A DNA stretch of 64,000 bases from Enterococcus sp. CSURQ0835 (GCF_902706605.1 NZ_CACSLH010000002.1:1-64000); one strand, 5' to 3'; shown: positions 8,667 to 18,800, counted from the stretch's first letter. The notes: generated by a model from the letters alone, not told the origin. Numbers and translations: made by a program.

Positions 8667-9368
8667 ATGTTAGAACAATTAAAAGAAGAAGTTTTTGAAG
8701 CCAATCTTGAATTACCTAAATATGGTTTGATCAAATACACGTGGGGCAACGTGAGTGCTTTTGATAAAGAAACGGGTTACTTTGTTATTAAGCCAAGTGG
8801 TGTCAGCTATGAAAAGATGAAAGCATCTGACATGGTCGTGGTGGATCTAGACAACAACGTGATTGAAGGGGAGCTGAATCCATCTTCTGACACACCGACA
8901 CATGCTGTCTTATACAAAGCTTTCCCTGAAATCGGTGGTGTCGTCCATACGCATTCCACTTGGGCAGCTTCTTGGGCACAGGCCGGATTGGACGTTCCAG
9001 CAATGGGAACCACGCATGCCGATACCTTTTACGGCTCAGTCCCTTGCGCGCGGTATTTGACACAAAAAGAGATCGATGATGGCTATGAACATGAAACAGG
9101 AAACGTCATTGTTGAGACTTTTAAAGAGCGTGGTTTGAAACCGTTAGAAGTTCCGGGTGTGTTATTACACGGTCATGGTCCTTTCACTTGGGGCAAAGAT
9201 GCCAGCAGTGCGGTGATGAACGCAGTCGTCTTAGATGAAGTCTGCAAGATGAATTTTATCACTCGGCAATTGAACAGCTATGCAGAAGAGTTGCCACAAC
9301 GCGTGTTAGATAAACATTATTTACGGAAACACGGTAAAAATGCGTATTACGGTCAAGGAAATCATTAA
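8667..9368 (+). CDS. araD: L-ribulose-5-phosphate 4-epimerase
   Basis: This 233-aa class II aldolase-fold enzyme converts L-ribulose-5-P to D-xylulose-5-P. The zinc ligands are visible as the two His of 'VVHTHSTWA' and the His of 'LLHGHGPFTWG'. The phosphate-binding 'KPSG' and 'SSDTPTH' blocks and the C-terminal catalytic Tyr region 'NAYYGQ' are in place. The length is normal. It lies 17 nt after araB with a GGGGGC ribosome site and 27 nt before araA. Its product is the substrate of the phosphoketolase encoded downstream. Confidence 0.95.
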   Translation: MLEQLKEEVFEANLELPKYGLIKYTWGNVSAFDKETGYFVIKPSGVSYEKMKASDMVVVDLDNNVIEGELNPSSDTPTHAVLYKAFPEIGGVVHTHSTWAASWAQAGLDVPAMGTTHADTFYGSVPCARYLTQKEIDDGYEHETGNVIVETFKERGLKPLEVPGVLLHGHGPFTWGKDASSAVMNAVVLDEVCKMNFITRQLNSYAEELPQRVLDKHYLRKHGKNAYYGQGNH

Positions 9369-9395
9369 AAAATAAATTTTAAGGGAGAATCGCAA

Positions 9396-10820
9396 ATGTT
9401 AGAAGTAAGCAAAAAAGAGTTTTGGTTTGTTGTAGGGTCTCAGTATCTTTATGGTGAAGAAGCGTTGGCATCTGTCCGGACAGACGCTGAAAAAATTGTG
9501 GAAGGCTTGAACAACAGCGGCAAATTACCTTACCCGATCGTTTTGAAAGAATTAGCCGTTACCGCTGATACGATCACAAAAATCATGAAAGAAATCAACT
9601 ATCGCGATGAAGTGGCTGGAGTCATCACTTGGATGCATACTTTCTCGCCAGCTAAAATGTGGATTCGCGGGACAAAATTATTACAAAAACCATTGCTACA
9701 TTTAGCAACCCAATTCAATGAAAGTATTCCTTGGAAAACGATCGACATGGACTTCATGAATCTGAACCAAAGTGCTCATGGCGACCGAGAATATGGATTT
9801 ATCAACGCGCGTTTGAAAAAACAAAACAAGATCGTAGTTGGTTTTTGGCAAGCTGAAAAAGTCCAAACTCAAATTGCTGACTGGATGGATGTTGCCGTGG
9901 CATTTGATGAAAGCTTCAATATCCGGGTTGCGCGTTTTGGTGATAACATGCGAAACGTCGGCGTTACAGAAGGAGACAAAGTTGAAGCTCAGATCCAATT
10001 TGGTTGGGTCGTGGATTACTTTGGGATCGGTGATCTAGTTCAAGTGATCGATGCGGTAACCGATGAAGAAGTAGATGCATTATTTGAAGAATATAAAAAA
10101 TTGTATGACTTTGAGTACGGCGATTACGATCAAAAAACATGGGAAGACCACGTCAAAGTTCAAGCGAGACAAGAAATCGGGATGCGTCGTTTCTTAGAAC
10201 AAGGTAATTACAATGCGTTTACAACGAACTTTGAAGATTTATACGGAATGCAACAATTACCTGGTCTAGCAGTTCAACGGTTGAATGAGGAAGGCTACGG
10301 TTTTGCTGGTGAAGGAGATTGGAAAACAGCGGCGATCGATCGTTTGATGAAAGTCATGGCACGTAACGAGAACACTGGTTTCATGGAAGATTACACGTAT
10401 GAATTAACAAATGGCCAAGAAGCGATCTTAGAATCACATATGATGGAAGTTGATCCAACGCTTGCTGCCAACAAACCAAAAATCGTCGTTTCACCACTTT
10501 CAATGGGTGACCGTGAAGATCCTGCTCGTTTAGTTTTTGATGGTAAAGCAGGTGAAGGTGTCGTCGTTTCAATGGCTGACTTTGGAACGCATTACAAATT
10601 ATTGATCAATGAAGTCAGCGCATTTGAACCAACAGAAGCTGCACCAAACTTACCAGTTGCACGTGTGATGTGGACACCAAAACCTAACTTTTACGATGGT
10701 ATCCATGCCTGGATCGAAGCTGGCGGCGGTCATCATACTGTTGTTTCTTTAAATTTGACAGCTGATCAGATCCAAACTTGGGCGAAATTAGTTGATTTAG
10801 AAACTGTGCTGATCAACTAA
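9396..10820 (+). CDS. araA: L-arabinose isomerase
   Basis: This 474-aa Mn-dependent isomerase interconverts L-arabinose and L-ribulose. Metal and catalytic residues recognised from the E. coli enzyme are present: Glu in 'GEGDWKTAA', Glu in 'FMEDYTYE', His in 'ESHMMEV', and the C-terminal 'GGGHH'. The N-terminus '[16 protein letters not shown]' is the usual AraA opening. The ATG at 9396 follows AAGGGAG. It is the last gene of the operon and ends before a hairpin and terminator. The B-D-A order differs from the araBAD of E. coli. Confidence 0.97.
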   Translation: MLEVSKKEFWFVVGSQYLYGEEALASVRTDAEKIVEGLNNSGKLPYPIVLKELAVTADTITKIMKEINYRDEVAGVITWMHTFSPAKMWIRGTKLLQKPLLHLATQFNESIPWKTIDMDFMNLNQSAHGDREYGFINARLKKQNKIVVGFWQAEKVQTQIADWMDVAVAFDESFNIRVARFGDNMRNVGVTEGDKVEAQIQFGWVVDYFGIGDLVQVIDAVTDEEVDALFEEYKKLYDFEYGDYDQKTWEDHVKVQARQEIGMRRFLEQGNYNAFTTNFEDLYGMQQLPGLAVQRLNEEGYGFAGEGDWKTAAIDRLMKVMARNENTGFMEDYTYELTNGQEAILESHMMEVDPTLAANKPKIVVSPLSMGDREDPARLVFDGKAGEGVVVSMADFGTHYKLLINEVSAFEPTEAAPNLPVARVMWTPKPNFYDGIHAWIEAGGGHHTVVSLNLTADQIQTWAKLVDLETVLIN

Positions 10821-10850
10821 TTTATCTGAGTTCCTCCTAACTTGCGGCTA

Positions 10851-10872
10851 GGTCAGAAGTCGTCTTCTGGCC
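10851..10872 (+). other. Hairpin downstream of araA
   Basis: GGTCAGAAG and CTTCTGGCC form a 9-bp stem with a 4-nt loop and no T run. It may stabilise the araA 3' end or be a weak first terminator. Confidence 0.5.
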
Positions 10873-10891
10873 GGCTGTTTATCCAAAAATC

Positions 10892-10926
10892 AGGAGTTGG
10901 ACATGTTAATGTTCCGCTCCTTTTTT
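10892..10926 (+). terminator. araBDA terminator
   Basis: AGGAG...GGA pairs with TTCC...CTCCT and is followed by a T run at 10919-10926. Confidence 0.75.
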
Positions 10927-10978
10927 CTAGTTTATTTGGAGCAAAAAAAATATTTGAGTAAAATTAACCAAAAAAGTA

Positions 10979-11007
10979 TTTACAGGTGAACGGTTTCACG
11001 ATATACT
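10979..11007 (+). promoter_or_regulatory. Phosphoketolase promoter with a cre-like site in the spacer
   Basis: TTTACA (10979-10984) and TATACT (11002-11007) have a 17-bp spacer. The spacer holds the palindrome-like GTGAACGGTTTCAC (10986-10999), which reads as a degenerate cre on the minus strand. Confidence 0.7.
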
Positions 11008-11052
11008 ACGAAGTAATAAAAGTAAATTTAACTTTAAAAGGAGATTCATTAT

Positions 11053-13419
11053 ATGACAGTCGTTGACTTTGATTCAAAAGACTATTTGAAAAAACTTGAT
11101 GCTTGGTGGCGCGCTGCTGATTATGTTTCAGTTGGCCAATTGTATTTAAAAGATAACCCTTTATTAGATCGTCCGATCGAATCTTCTGACGTAAAAGTTC
11201 ATCCAATCGGTCACTGGGGCACTATCTCAGGTCAAAACTTTATTTATGCTCATTTACTACGTGCGATTAATAAGTACGATTTGAACATGTTTTATATTTC
11301 AGGTCCTGGTCATGGTGGGCAAGTTATGGTTTCAAATGCTTACCTTGATGGAACTTATACTGAAAAATTCCCTAAAATCACACAAGATAAAGAAGGAATG
11401 AAAAAGTTATTCAAACAATTCTCATTCCCAGGCGGGATCGCATCGCATGCGGCGCCTGAAACACCAGGTTCGATCCATGAAGGTGGCGAACTTGGCTACG
11501 CATTGTCTCACGCAGTCGGTGCCGTTTTAGATAATCCAGATGTGATCGCAGCACCTGTTGTTGGTGATGGCGAAGCAGAAACCGGTCCATTACAAGCTGG
11601 CTGGTTATCAAATAATTTTATCAACCCAGTTAATGATGGTGCGATTTTACCGATCCTTTACTTAAATGGCGGAAAGATCTCAAATCCAACTGTCTTTGAA
11701 CGTAAAAGTGATGAAGATTTACAAAAATACTTTGAAGGTCTTGGCTGGAAACCTTACTTTATCGAAGGAACTGACCCTGAAAAAGTTCATCCAATCATGG
11801 CGCAACAAATGGATAAAGCCATTGAAGAAATCAAAGCGATCCAAGCTGAAGCTCGTAAAGGCAAAGCTGAAGCTGCTACGATGCCTCATTGGCCAGTCTT
11901 AGTTGTTCGTACACCAAAAGGTTGGGGCGGACCAAAAGAATGGGATGGCGAAAAAATTGAAGGAACTTTCCGAGCTCACCAAGTGCCAATTCCAGTAGAT
12001 GCTAACCATATGGAACATATCGATGCATTAGTAGATTGGATGAAATCATATCGTCCAGAAGAATTATTTACTGCAGATGGACAGTTAAAACCTGAAATCG
12101 CTGACTTTGCACCAAAAGGCGACAAACGGATGTCAGCTAACCCAATCACAAATGGCGGGATTGATCCAAAAGCATTGAACATGCCAGATTGGAAACAACA
12201 TGCGATCGATACTTCAACTCCAGGTGCCGTTACAGCACAAGATATGATCGTCTTTGGGGAACAAGCGCGTGACTTGATCGTGAAAAACCCAGATAACTTC
12301 CGAATCTTTGGACCAGACGAAACGAAATCAAATCGTTTGAACAAAATCTTTGAAGTTACGAATCGTCAATGGTTAGAGCCAAAAGAATCGTCTGATGAAT
12401 GGCAATCTTCTGTTGGCCGGGTAATTGATGGTCAATTATCAGAACACCAAGCAGAAGGCTTCTTAGAAGGTTATGTCTTAACTGGACGTCATGGCTTCTT
12501 TGCAAGTTATGAATCATTCTTACGTGTTGTCGATTCAATGTTGACCCAACACTTCAAATGGTTACGGAAAGCCAAAGAACAATCTTGGCGTAAAAATTAT
12601 CCTTCATTGAACGTGATCGCAACTTCAACTGTTTTCCAACAAGATCACAATGGTTACACTCACCAAGATCCAGGTGTCTTGACTCATTTAGCTGAGAAGA
12701 AACCTGAATTCATTCGTGAATATTTACCAGCTGATGCAAACTCATTGATGGCTGTGATGGATAAGGCTTTACAAGAAGAAGAAGTAATCAATTTGATCGT
12801 TTCAAGTAAACACCCTCGTCCACAATTCTACTCAGCTGAAGAAGCTGAAGTATTAGTCAACGATGGTTTGAAAGTGATCGATTGGGCTTCAACAGACAAA
12901 GGTCAAGAACCAGATGTTGTTGTAGTGGCTGCTGGGACAGAACCTAACTTAGAAGCATTAGCTGCAGTTTCGATCTTGAACAAACAATATCCAGACATGA
13001 AGATCCGGTTTGTCAATGTCGTGGATATCTTGAAATTACGTCACCCTGATGTTGACCCACGTGGTTTATCAGATGAAGAATTCGATACGATCTTTACAAA
13101 AGACAAACCAATCGTCTTTGCTTTCCATAGTTTTGAAGGCATGGTTCGTGATATCTTCTTTGATCGTCATAATCATAACGTCCGGATTCATGGTTACCGT
13201 GAAAACGGCGATATCACAACACCATTTGATATGCGTGTTCTAAGTGAAATGGATCGCTTCCACTTAGCTCAAGATGCTGCTGAAGCTGTTTACGGCGAAA
13301 AAGCTGCTGAATTTATGCAAAAAATGGAAGACACAGTTAATTATCACCATGACTACATCCGTGAAAACGGTGAAGACATTCCAGAAGTCAACAACTGGAA
13401 ATGGGAAAAATTAAACTAA
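11053..13419 (+). CDS. xpkA: D-xylulose-5-P / fructose-6-P phosphoketolase
   Basis: This ThDP enzyme splits xylulose-5-P with phosphate into glyceraldehyde-3-P and acetyl phosphate. At 788 aa it has the usual length. Family blocks are 'SGPGHGGQ', '[19 protein letters not shown]', the ThDP motif 'GDGEAETGP' and 'SSKHPRPQF'. It has its own promoter with a cre-like site and an AAAAGGAG ribosome site, and it ends at a 17-bp-stem terminator. Its position after araBDA shows that pentoses enter the heterofermentative phosphoketolase pathway. No AraR box is seen before it. Confidence 0.96.
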   Translation: MTVVDFDSKDYLKKLDAWWRAADYVSVGQLYLKDNPLLDRPIESSDVKVHPIGHWGTISGQNFIYAHLLRAINKYDLNMFYISGPGHGGQVMVSNAYLDGTYTEKFPKITQDKEGMKKLFKQFSFPGGIASHAAPETPGSIHEGGELGYALSHAVGAVLDNPDVIAAPVVGDGEAETGPLQAGWLSNNFINPVNDGAILPILYLNGGKISNPTVFERKSDEDLQKYFEGLGWKPYFIEGTDPEKVHPIMAQQMDKAIEEIKAIQAEARKGKAEAATMPHWPVLVVRTPKGWGGPKEWDGEKIEGTFRAHQVPIPVDANHMEHIDALVDWMKSYRPEELFTADGQLKPEIADFAPKGDKRMSANPITNGGIDPKALNMPDWKQHAIDTSTPGAVTAQDMIVFGEQARDLIVKNPDNFRIFGPDETKSNRLNKIFEVTNRQWLEPKESSDEWQSSVGRVIDGQLSEHQAEGFLEGYVLTGRHGFFASYESFLRVVDSMLTQHFKWLRKAKEQSWRKNYPSLNVIATSTVFQQDHNGYTHQDPGVLTHLAEKKPEFIREYLPADANSLMAVMDKALQEEEVINLIVSSKHPRPQFYSAEEAEVLVNDGLKVIDWASTDKGQEPDVVVVAAGTEPNLEALAAVSILNKQYPDMKIRFVNVVDILKLRHPDVDPRGLSDEEFDTIFTKDKPIVFAFHSFEGMVRDIFFDRHNHNVRIHGYRENGDITTPFDMRVLSEMDRFHLAQDAAEAVYGEKAAEFMQKMEDTVNYHHDYIRENGEDIPEVNNWKWEKLN

Positions 13420-13441
13420 TTGCTTCTCAGCTAGCTTGAGT

Positions 13442-13490
13442 ATAGCGGGTACAATCAATGAACGTTGATTGTACCCGCTATTTGTTTTTT
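13442..13490 (+). terminator. Phosphoketolase terminator
   Basis: A perfect 17-bp stem (13442-13458 with 13465-13481) around a 6-nt loop, then TTTG and a T run. Confidence 0.92.
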
Positions 13491-13598
13491 TGACTGACAG
13501 TAAGAAATGAAAGCAGATTCGGGTAATTAGCTGCCTAAGTTGAAGTAATTGCCTGGATCCTGCAGTGAATAATGGCTTTATTTATCTGATTTAGATTG

Positions 13599-13642
13599 AA
13601 AAAAGGAAGTGAACGTAACAAGGTGTTCACTTCCTTTTTTTT
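13599..13642. terminator. Second, bidirectional terminator-like hairpin
   Basis: A perfect 16-bp stem, 13599-13614 with 13625-13640, bounded by A6 and T8. The interval between the two terminators (13491-13598) holds no convincing reading frame. The 13420-13778 gap otherwise contains only a cre-like site and the ribosome site of the next gene. Confidence 0.85.
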
Positions 13643-13722
13643 GCTTATTTGTTGAATTTAGAAGTTTGGAAAGAGGATAGACAAAAGTGTGAAATATCTT
13701 AATTTTTGTTTGTGATAGAAAA

Positions 13723-13736
13723 TAGAAGCGCTTTCT
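13723..13736 (+). promoter_or_regulatory. cre-like site upstream of the glycosidase gene
   Basis: TAGAAGCGCTTTCT keeps the AAGCGCTTTC core of cre; the second and third positions are off consensus. Confidence 0.5.
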
Positions 13737-13778
13737 TTTCGATGGTAATCTTAAAGTGTTGAAAGAGGAGGCGCTAAA

Positions 13779-16148
13779 ATGATTGAAAATCAGAAATTTA
13801 AACTGACATTTGGACCAGCCGGACAACTCGTCCAATTGCTGATGAAAGAAGATCCCCATCAGATGAACTGGGTGATCGACGAAAATTATTTAGAACGTTT
13901 AGGGTATCCAGGAAAAGATAAAGTGTTTGGTCATTTTGAGTTGAAGCTTACTGACCAGCTTTACACTAGCCAACAAGTTCGTCCGACTGTTGAACAGACA
14001 GGCGAACAAATCCATTTTTATTATGCTTTCGGACCAGTGACCGTTAAAGTGAGCTATGATTTAGCAGCTGGTAAGTCCGAACGCTTTGATTGGACGATTG
14101 AATTGATCAATCAAACAACGGAACCATTAGCTATAACAGATTTTGGTGTTTGGCTCTCACTTGCTTATGTCATGTTTCGTGATAAAGAAGTCGCTAAAAA
14201 TATTCATGATTCAGCTGCTGTTTTTCCAGCGATCTCGACTAACTATACGAAAGTAAATGCAGTGCGACGGGATAATGAAGGCGCTAATCTTGGTTTGTAT
14301 CAAGTTAGCGGTGAGACACGTTCAATCGGGACGTATTGCGAGTATGAAAATCTCTTTTTCGAAAATGTCTCTCCTTCACTAGATGGATTATTATTCCATA
14401 AATTGATCTTAGCCGGTGGTTACCCTGAAGGATTTGAAAATCGTGATTGGATCTACTCAAAAGCCGGCTTTACTTTGGAACCACAGTCTAGTAAAAAATG
14501 GCAGTATGCTTTTGTGATCAATGATTCGCAAGCTGATTTTTATCAACAAGCGTTTGACTTGAAGCATCCAAAGATCGAATTCGAACCTTTGACGATTGTT
14601 TCTCAGCCGATTCAAGTGACCTTTACTTTGCCAGAGCAGGCGATTGAATCGGTTCGTTTAGTGCACAAAGCCAAAACGTTAACCGCAACGGGATTGACCG
14701 ATCAAGTCACTCAATTGACTCCGACCACGTATCAGCTGCGTTTTACCCCAGAAACTTTAGGAGAGCATCAGTTAATCTTACGGTTAACTGATGGCACAGA
14801 AGATTTTGTCGTTTTCAATGTGATGGATGACTTGGCAAATGTGATCGAAGAAAGAGTCGCTTATATTTGCGACACACTTTATAACGGTGCTTCCGGCAGT
14901 ACACCTTATGCGTTTGAACCGATCTCCAATCAAGGGGAGTCATTAGGTAAATTGACGTTAGTTTTGAAAAAGAATCTGTTAGGGGATTTATCGGTTGAAC
15001 AGGTTCGAAAAGTTGAGGCCAGCGCAGTCAACTATGTTCGACCAAAGTGGTTCATCGAAGGCGACTTCAAACGACCACGTAAACTGTACGGAGAATTTTA
15101 CCGCCCAATGGATTTTGAGTATATCGGTCATCTGTTCTTATTATTGTCTGAATTTGATGCGGAAGTCTTACAGCTAAATGATCCTGTCACTTACTTACAA
15201 TGGACAGCCGATGTCTTTAACTTACGGGTGAATCCAGACTTGCATGAAGGTGAACGTGGGAAAGAAGAAGCGCAAATGTTAGGAGTCTACTTCTTATACA
15301 TCCAAGAACTGTTAGAAAAACTCAAACATTCAGAGTTACAAGCGACTTATCAAACGATCAAACAATTATGGGAACAAGTTACTCAGCGGGTCAATGCAGA
15401 AAGTGTCACGTATCGTTCCGCGATCACGGAACATTTTTATGATAATGCTGGGTTTGGTCCTAGCGCGGGAGCTTTGAGTGAAGTTCGTTTACAAGCGGGT
15501 GCTGAACGTTATGGTCAGTTATTGTTAGCGAATATCGGTTATTCCAACGATTTCCGAGCTCAAAATCCGGATCGTTGGTGGGAAGCTTTGACCTATATGA
15601 TCCATTCATTGTGGGGCGGTGTTACGGCAGCAGCCACGTACAAAGTGTATGAATTCTTGAAAGATCCAGCGTATTTAGAAGCGAGTTATCGGGCCACAGC
15701 TGGGATTTTGTATTGCTATGACACGCATTCCACGACCACGTTGCCATTAGCTAAAGGGATGGCGGCTTCGACTTACGCCGTAGCTGGTCCGCATCTCAAT
15801 CGTCTAGATCTTTCTCGCGAACGTTTCGGTCAAGCAACCTTCTTTAAAGATGGTGGGATCTTTGCTCGATTATTTGAAAATGATACGCAAACGCCGGATT
15901 GGGATATGGGCGAAGAACTCGTAGCGTATTTAGATAGTTTTGGTCAAAAAACCTTTATCTTGAAAAATGCCGAACAGATCCGAGTGATCAATGGTAGTTG
16001 CGAAACGACATCTGATGGGTATTTGATCAAAAGCTTCGCACCTTACTGTCAAGAGTTCGTTCTCATTGAAGCAGGTAACGAAACAAAAATTGCTTGTGAG
16101 AATTCTGAAAAGGAATTATGGTTAAAAAAAGGAGTTGCCATACAATGA
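13779..16148 (+). CDS. Large putative cytoplasmic glycoside hydrolase (six-hairpin type, DUF5695-like)
   Basis: This 789-aa protein has no signal peptide. The first 350 residues or so look like beta-sandwich material ('HFELKLTDQLY', 'VKVSYDLAAGKSERFDWTIEL'). The C-terminal 400 residues are helical and rich in aromatic residues ('YGEFYRPMDFEYIGHLFLLL', 'NPDRWWEALTYMIHSLWGG', 'TPDWDMGEELVAYLD'), as in (alpha/alpha)6-barrel glycosidases. I recall DUF5695-type proteins with this build, but the family call is tentative. It lies within the arabinose regulon, before an AraC-type regulator and a GPH symporter, which suggests hydrolysis of an imported arabinose- or uronate-containing glycoside. The ATG follows AAAGAGGAGG. 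Confidence 0.55.
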   Translation: MIENQKFKLTFGPAGQLVQLLMKEDPHQMNWVIDENYLERLGYPGKDKVFGHFELKLTDQLYTSQQVRPTVEQTGEQIHFYYAFGPVTVKVSYDLAAGKSERFDWTIELINQTTEPLAITDFGVWLSLAYVMFRDKEVAKNIHDSAAVFPAISTNYTKVNAVRRDNEGANLGLYQVSGETRSIGTYCEYENLFFENVSPSLDGLLFHKLILAGGYPEGFENRDWIYSKAGFTLEPQSSKKWQYAFVINDSQADFYQQAFDLKHPKIEFEPLTIVSQPIQVTFTLPEQAIESVRLVHKAKTLTATGLTDQVTQLTPTTYQLRFTPETLGEHQLILRLTDGTEDFVVFNVMDDLANVIEERVAYICDTLYNGASGSTPYAFEPISNQGESLGKLTLVLKKNLLGDLSVEQVRKVEASAVNYVRPKWFIEGDFKRPRKLYGEFYRPMDFEYIGHLFLLLSEFDAEVLQLNDPVTYLQWTADVFNLRVNPDLHEGERGKEEAQMLGVYFLYIQELLEKLKHSELQATYQTIKQLWEQVTQRVNAESVTYRSAITEHFYDNAGFGPSAGALSEVRLQAGAERYGQLLLANIGYSNDFRAQNPDRWWEALTYMIHSLWGGVTAAATYKVYEFLKDPAYLEASYRATAGILYCYDTHSTTTLPLAKGMAASTYAVAGPHLNRLDLSRERFGQATFFKDGGIFARLFENDTQTPDWDMGEELVAYLDSFGQKTFILKNAEQIRVINGSCETTSDGYLIKSFAPYCQEFVLIEAGNETKIACENSEKELWLKKGVAIQ

Positions 16149-16375
16149 AATTAACGATTGATGAAAAACAATTTGCGCTTTCACTGATGTAAAAAGAAAA
16201 ACCAGCTGGGATGAGTAACGAGCAATTCATCAAAGAAAATTTGTTGCTTTATTTAGAAGCTGTGATCGCGGTCAATCGCTTCAATTCATTGGAAGAGAAG
16301 CAATTTCAGCAAATGAAAGAAAATGATATTCGTGAAGTCATTACTGATATTCTAGGTGCTCGCTTAAATTCTTAA
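16145..16375 (+). pseudogene. Small ORF with an in-frame TAA at codon 16
   Basis: An ATG overlaps the glycosidase stop (ATGA, 16145-16148), which suggests translational coupling. The frame reads MKLTIDEKQFALSLM, then TAA (16190-16192), then continues in the same frame for 60 codons to TAA at 16373-16375. The continuation includes 'NLLLYLEAVIAVNRFNSLEE' and an acidic, helical tail. I do not recognise the 76-residue product. It is probably a recently broken small gene. Restart at the ATG at 16211 would give 54 aa but has no good ribosome site. Confidence 0.6.
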
Positions 16376-16392
16376 AAAGGAGTTGGTAGATC

Positions 16393-17259
16393 ATGTCAGA
16401 TCAGATCATTTCGATCTCAATCCCACCGTTTCCAGATTTTATCGAAGGCAATGTCCGCGTTTTTAAACCAGGGCAAAATCATCCAGATCGACAAAATCTC
16501 GGCTACTTTGATCTGCTGTTTGTCAAAAAAGGTTGTCTCTTTCTGGCTGAAGCAGACCAGAAGTATACGATCCGAGAAAATCAAATGTTTATCTTACTGC
16601 CCAATGAGCATCATTGTGCTTGGAAACCGGTGGCTGAAGAAACGGAATTTTATTGGATTCATTTTTATACGACAGCGCCGTGGAAACAAGCGCCACGTTC
16701 TAGTCGTCTAGAATCGCAGCTCCCAATTCCTGATCGACATTTTCACCAACGTTCTTATACACTGCATCTACGCAAACAAGCGACGATCAAAGAACCTAAA
16801 TTGTTATTCCAGTTGATCCAAGAGATTTTAGCTAGTACCTCGGTTGACTCATTGGATAGTATTTGGCGGACTGAAGAATTGTTCTTACGGTTTTTAAAGT
16901 TTATTGAAAATCAAGGCGTTTATAAAGACCGATTGACTGTGATCGCTGAACAAGTTCACTTATTTTTAGAAAATCACTTCAATCAGACGATCACAAATAA
17001 AACTTTAGAACAGCATTTTCACTTGCATAGCAACTACATTGCGATCGCGATGAAAACGACCTTCAGCAAAACGCCGTTGGAATTATTAGAAGAGATCCGA
17101 CTTGATCGTGCGCGAAATTACTTACTGAATACTGATTTAGGGATCAAAGAGATCGCGCAGTTAGTTGGCTTTAATTCCGAAGTTTATTTTTCCAACCGCT
17201 TCAAGAAAAAAGAGAGGTATTCCCCACAAAAATATCGTAGGCATTATAAAAATAATTAG
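16393..17259 (+). CDS. AraC-family transcriptional regulator
   Basis: This 288-aa protein has an N-terminal cupin-like effector domain (about residues 20-130, with 'LLPNEHHCAWKP' typical of AraC sensors) and a C-terminal double helix-turn-helix (about 190-288). The second helix-turn-helix ends with the family signature 'IKEIAQLVGFNSEVYFSNRFKKKERYSPQKYR'. It would bind DNA in response to a sugar, probably to activate the flanking glycosidase and GPH symporter genes. It follows the broken small ORF by 17 nt and precedes the symporter by 12 nt, so the four probably form one operon. Confidence 0.9.
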   Translation: MSDQIISISIPPFPDFIEGNVRVFKPGQNHPDRQNLGYFDLLFVKKGCLFLAEADQKYTIRENQMFILLPNEHHCAWKPVAEETEFYWIHFYTTAPWKQAPRSSRLESQLPIPDRHFHQRSYTLHLRKQATIKEPKLLFQLIQEILASTSVDSLDSIWRTEELFLRFLKFIENQGVYKDRLTVIAEQVHLFLENHFNQTITNKTLEQHFHLHSNYIAIAMKTTFSKTPLELLEEIRLDRARNYLLNTDLGIKEIAQLVGFNSEVYFSNRFKKKERYSPQKYRRHYKNN

Positions 17260-17271
17260 GAGGAACTCAGA

Positions 17272-18648
17272 ATGGAACAAAACTTAACCGAAGCGACGGC
17301 TGTAGCGGGTAAAAAGCACAAATTGTCGCTGGTCAATAAGTTGGCTTATGCCAGTACGGATACGGCTGGTAATCTGTTGTATTGTACATTGACAAGTTTT
17401 ATTTTATATTTTTATACTGATGTATTTGGGATCTCAGTCGGCGTTGCTGGGACGATCTTGTTAGTCGCTCGGATCGTGGATTCGCTCGATGCGCCGATCT
17501 GGGGCTTAATCATTGACCATACGCATTCAAAATACGGACAAAGCCGTCCTTGGTTTTTATGGCTCGCGTTACCATTTGCCATCTTTTTGACCTTGTCATT
17601 CATCACACCGAATTTATCAACGAGTCAAAAAGCGATCTATGCGATGGCGACTTATTTATTGACTGGGATCATCTACACCGGGATCTCGACACCGATCACG
17701 GCGATCTTACCTAATTTAAGCAATGATTCGGCCGAACGGGTCCAACTGAATACGTTCCGAATGATCGGTGGTAATCTAGGCTATTTTGTAACCGCTTCGT
17801 TCACCTTGCCACTTGTTGCCCTTTTAGGTGGCGGCAATGATCAAAAAGGATTTGCCATGACTGCTGGGATGTATTCCGTCGTTGCCATCTTGATGTTCGT
17901 CTTTGCCTTTGCTAAGACAGAAGAGATCAACAAAGCTTCAACTGAATCAATGCCGATTCGAGATAGCTTCAAAGCGATTAAAGGGAATTGGCCTTGGGTG
18001 ATCATCATTTTAGGAAATGTGTTTTATTGGTTAGGCAATACGGTTCGAACTTCGACGGTCATTTATTATTCGCAATATAATTTAGGTCGTAAAAATTATG
18101 CTTCTGTTTTAAACGGCTTAGTCTTGGCTCAAGTAGTCGGTGTGGCGTTGATTCCATTGATCATCAAACGATTATCGAAAACAAATACTATGATCTTGGG
18201 AATGTCGATTGCTGCGATCGGCCAATTACTGATCGGTTTTTCAGGCACGTATTTCCCACTGATCGCAGCGTCTTGGATCTTAACTGCGCTTGGAACAGGG
18301 ATCGCAGTTTCGATGCCATTTGCAATGTTATCAGACACAGTTGATTATGGTGAGTGGAAGACCGGGATTCGAGCAAGTGGTTTTTTGACCGCGATCGGTA
18401 GCTCGTTTTGTATTAAAATGGGTTCTGGGATCGGAGGTTTTTTACCTTCGATCATCATGGAAAAAATGGGCTATGTAGCCAATCAAAGTCAAAGTGCAAG
18501 TGCCTTGCGGGGAATTCAATTCTCATTTGTTTGGTTACCTGCGATCTGTTTTGCAGCCGGTGCTTTAGTGATGCTAGCCTATCGCAAATATGAAAAAAAT
18601 GAAGAACAGATTCGGCATGAGTTATTGATTCGCCGTAATCAAGCGTAA
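17272..18648 (+). CDS. GPH-family glycoside/pentoside:cation symporter
   Basis: This 458-aa protein has 12 hydrophobic segments and is related to MelB, XynB/YicJ and the arabinoside transporters AraT/AraP. GPH motifs are 'AYASTDTAGNLLY' in TM1, 'RIVDSLDAPIWGLIIDHTHSKYGQSRPW' in loop 2-3, and 'MLSDTVDYGEWKTGIRASG' in the C-half. It should import a glycoside or pentoside with Na+ or H+. An AGGAGG site precedes the ATG. It sits with the putative glycosidase and before araR, which points to an arabinose-containing oligosaccharide; the exact substrate is inference. Confidence 0.88.
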   Translation: MEQNLTEATAVAGKKHKLSLVNKLAYASTDTAGNLLYCTLTSFILYFYTDVFGISVGVAGTILLVARIVDSLDAPIWGLIIDHTHSKYGQSRPWFLWLALPFAIFLTLSFITPNLSTSQKAIYAMATYLLTGIIYTGISTPITAILPNLSNDSAERVQLNTFRMIGGNLGYFVTASFTLPLVALLGGGNDQKGFAMTAGMYSVVAILMFVFAFAKTEEINKASTESMPIRDSFKAIKGNWPWVIIILGNVFYWLGNTVRTSTVIYYSQYNLGRKNYASVLNGLVLAQVVGVALIPLIIKRLSKTNTMILGMSIAAIGQLLIGFSGTYFPLIAASWILTALGTGIAVSMPFAMLSDTVDYGEWKTGIRASGFLTAIGSSFCIKMGSGIGGFLPSIIMEKMGYVANQSQSASALRGIQFSFVWLPAICFAAGALVMLAYRKYEKNEEQIRHELLIRRNQA

Positions 18649-18660
18649 AGTGAGTCAATT

Positions 18661-18687
18661 GGCATCCTGAACTTGGGATGCCTTTTT
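18661..18687 (+). terminator. Terminator after the GPH symporter
   Basis: GGCATCC pairs with GGATGCC, followed by T5. Confidence 0.85.
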
Positions 18688-18725
18688 ATTTAGCCTAAGT
18701 ACTATCAATTACTAAAAAAAAACCA

Positions 18726-18741
18726 ACTTGTTCGTACAAAT
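18726..18741. promoter_or_regulatory. AraR operator before araR
   Basis: ACTTGTTCGTACAAAT matches the AraR consensus at nearly every position, including the naturally variable TTGTNCG centre. It implies autoregulation. A TATAGT that could be a -10 overlaps its right end at 18741-18746, but no clear -35 is seen. Confidence 0.78.
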
Positions 18742-18800
18742 ATAGTAAATTTTGTGATTGTTTGTTAAGCTAGTAAAGAAAAAACTAAAGGAGCACGCAC

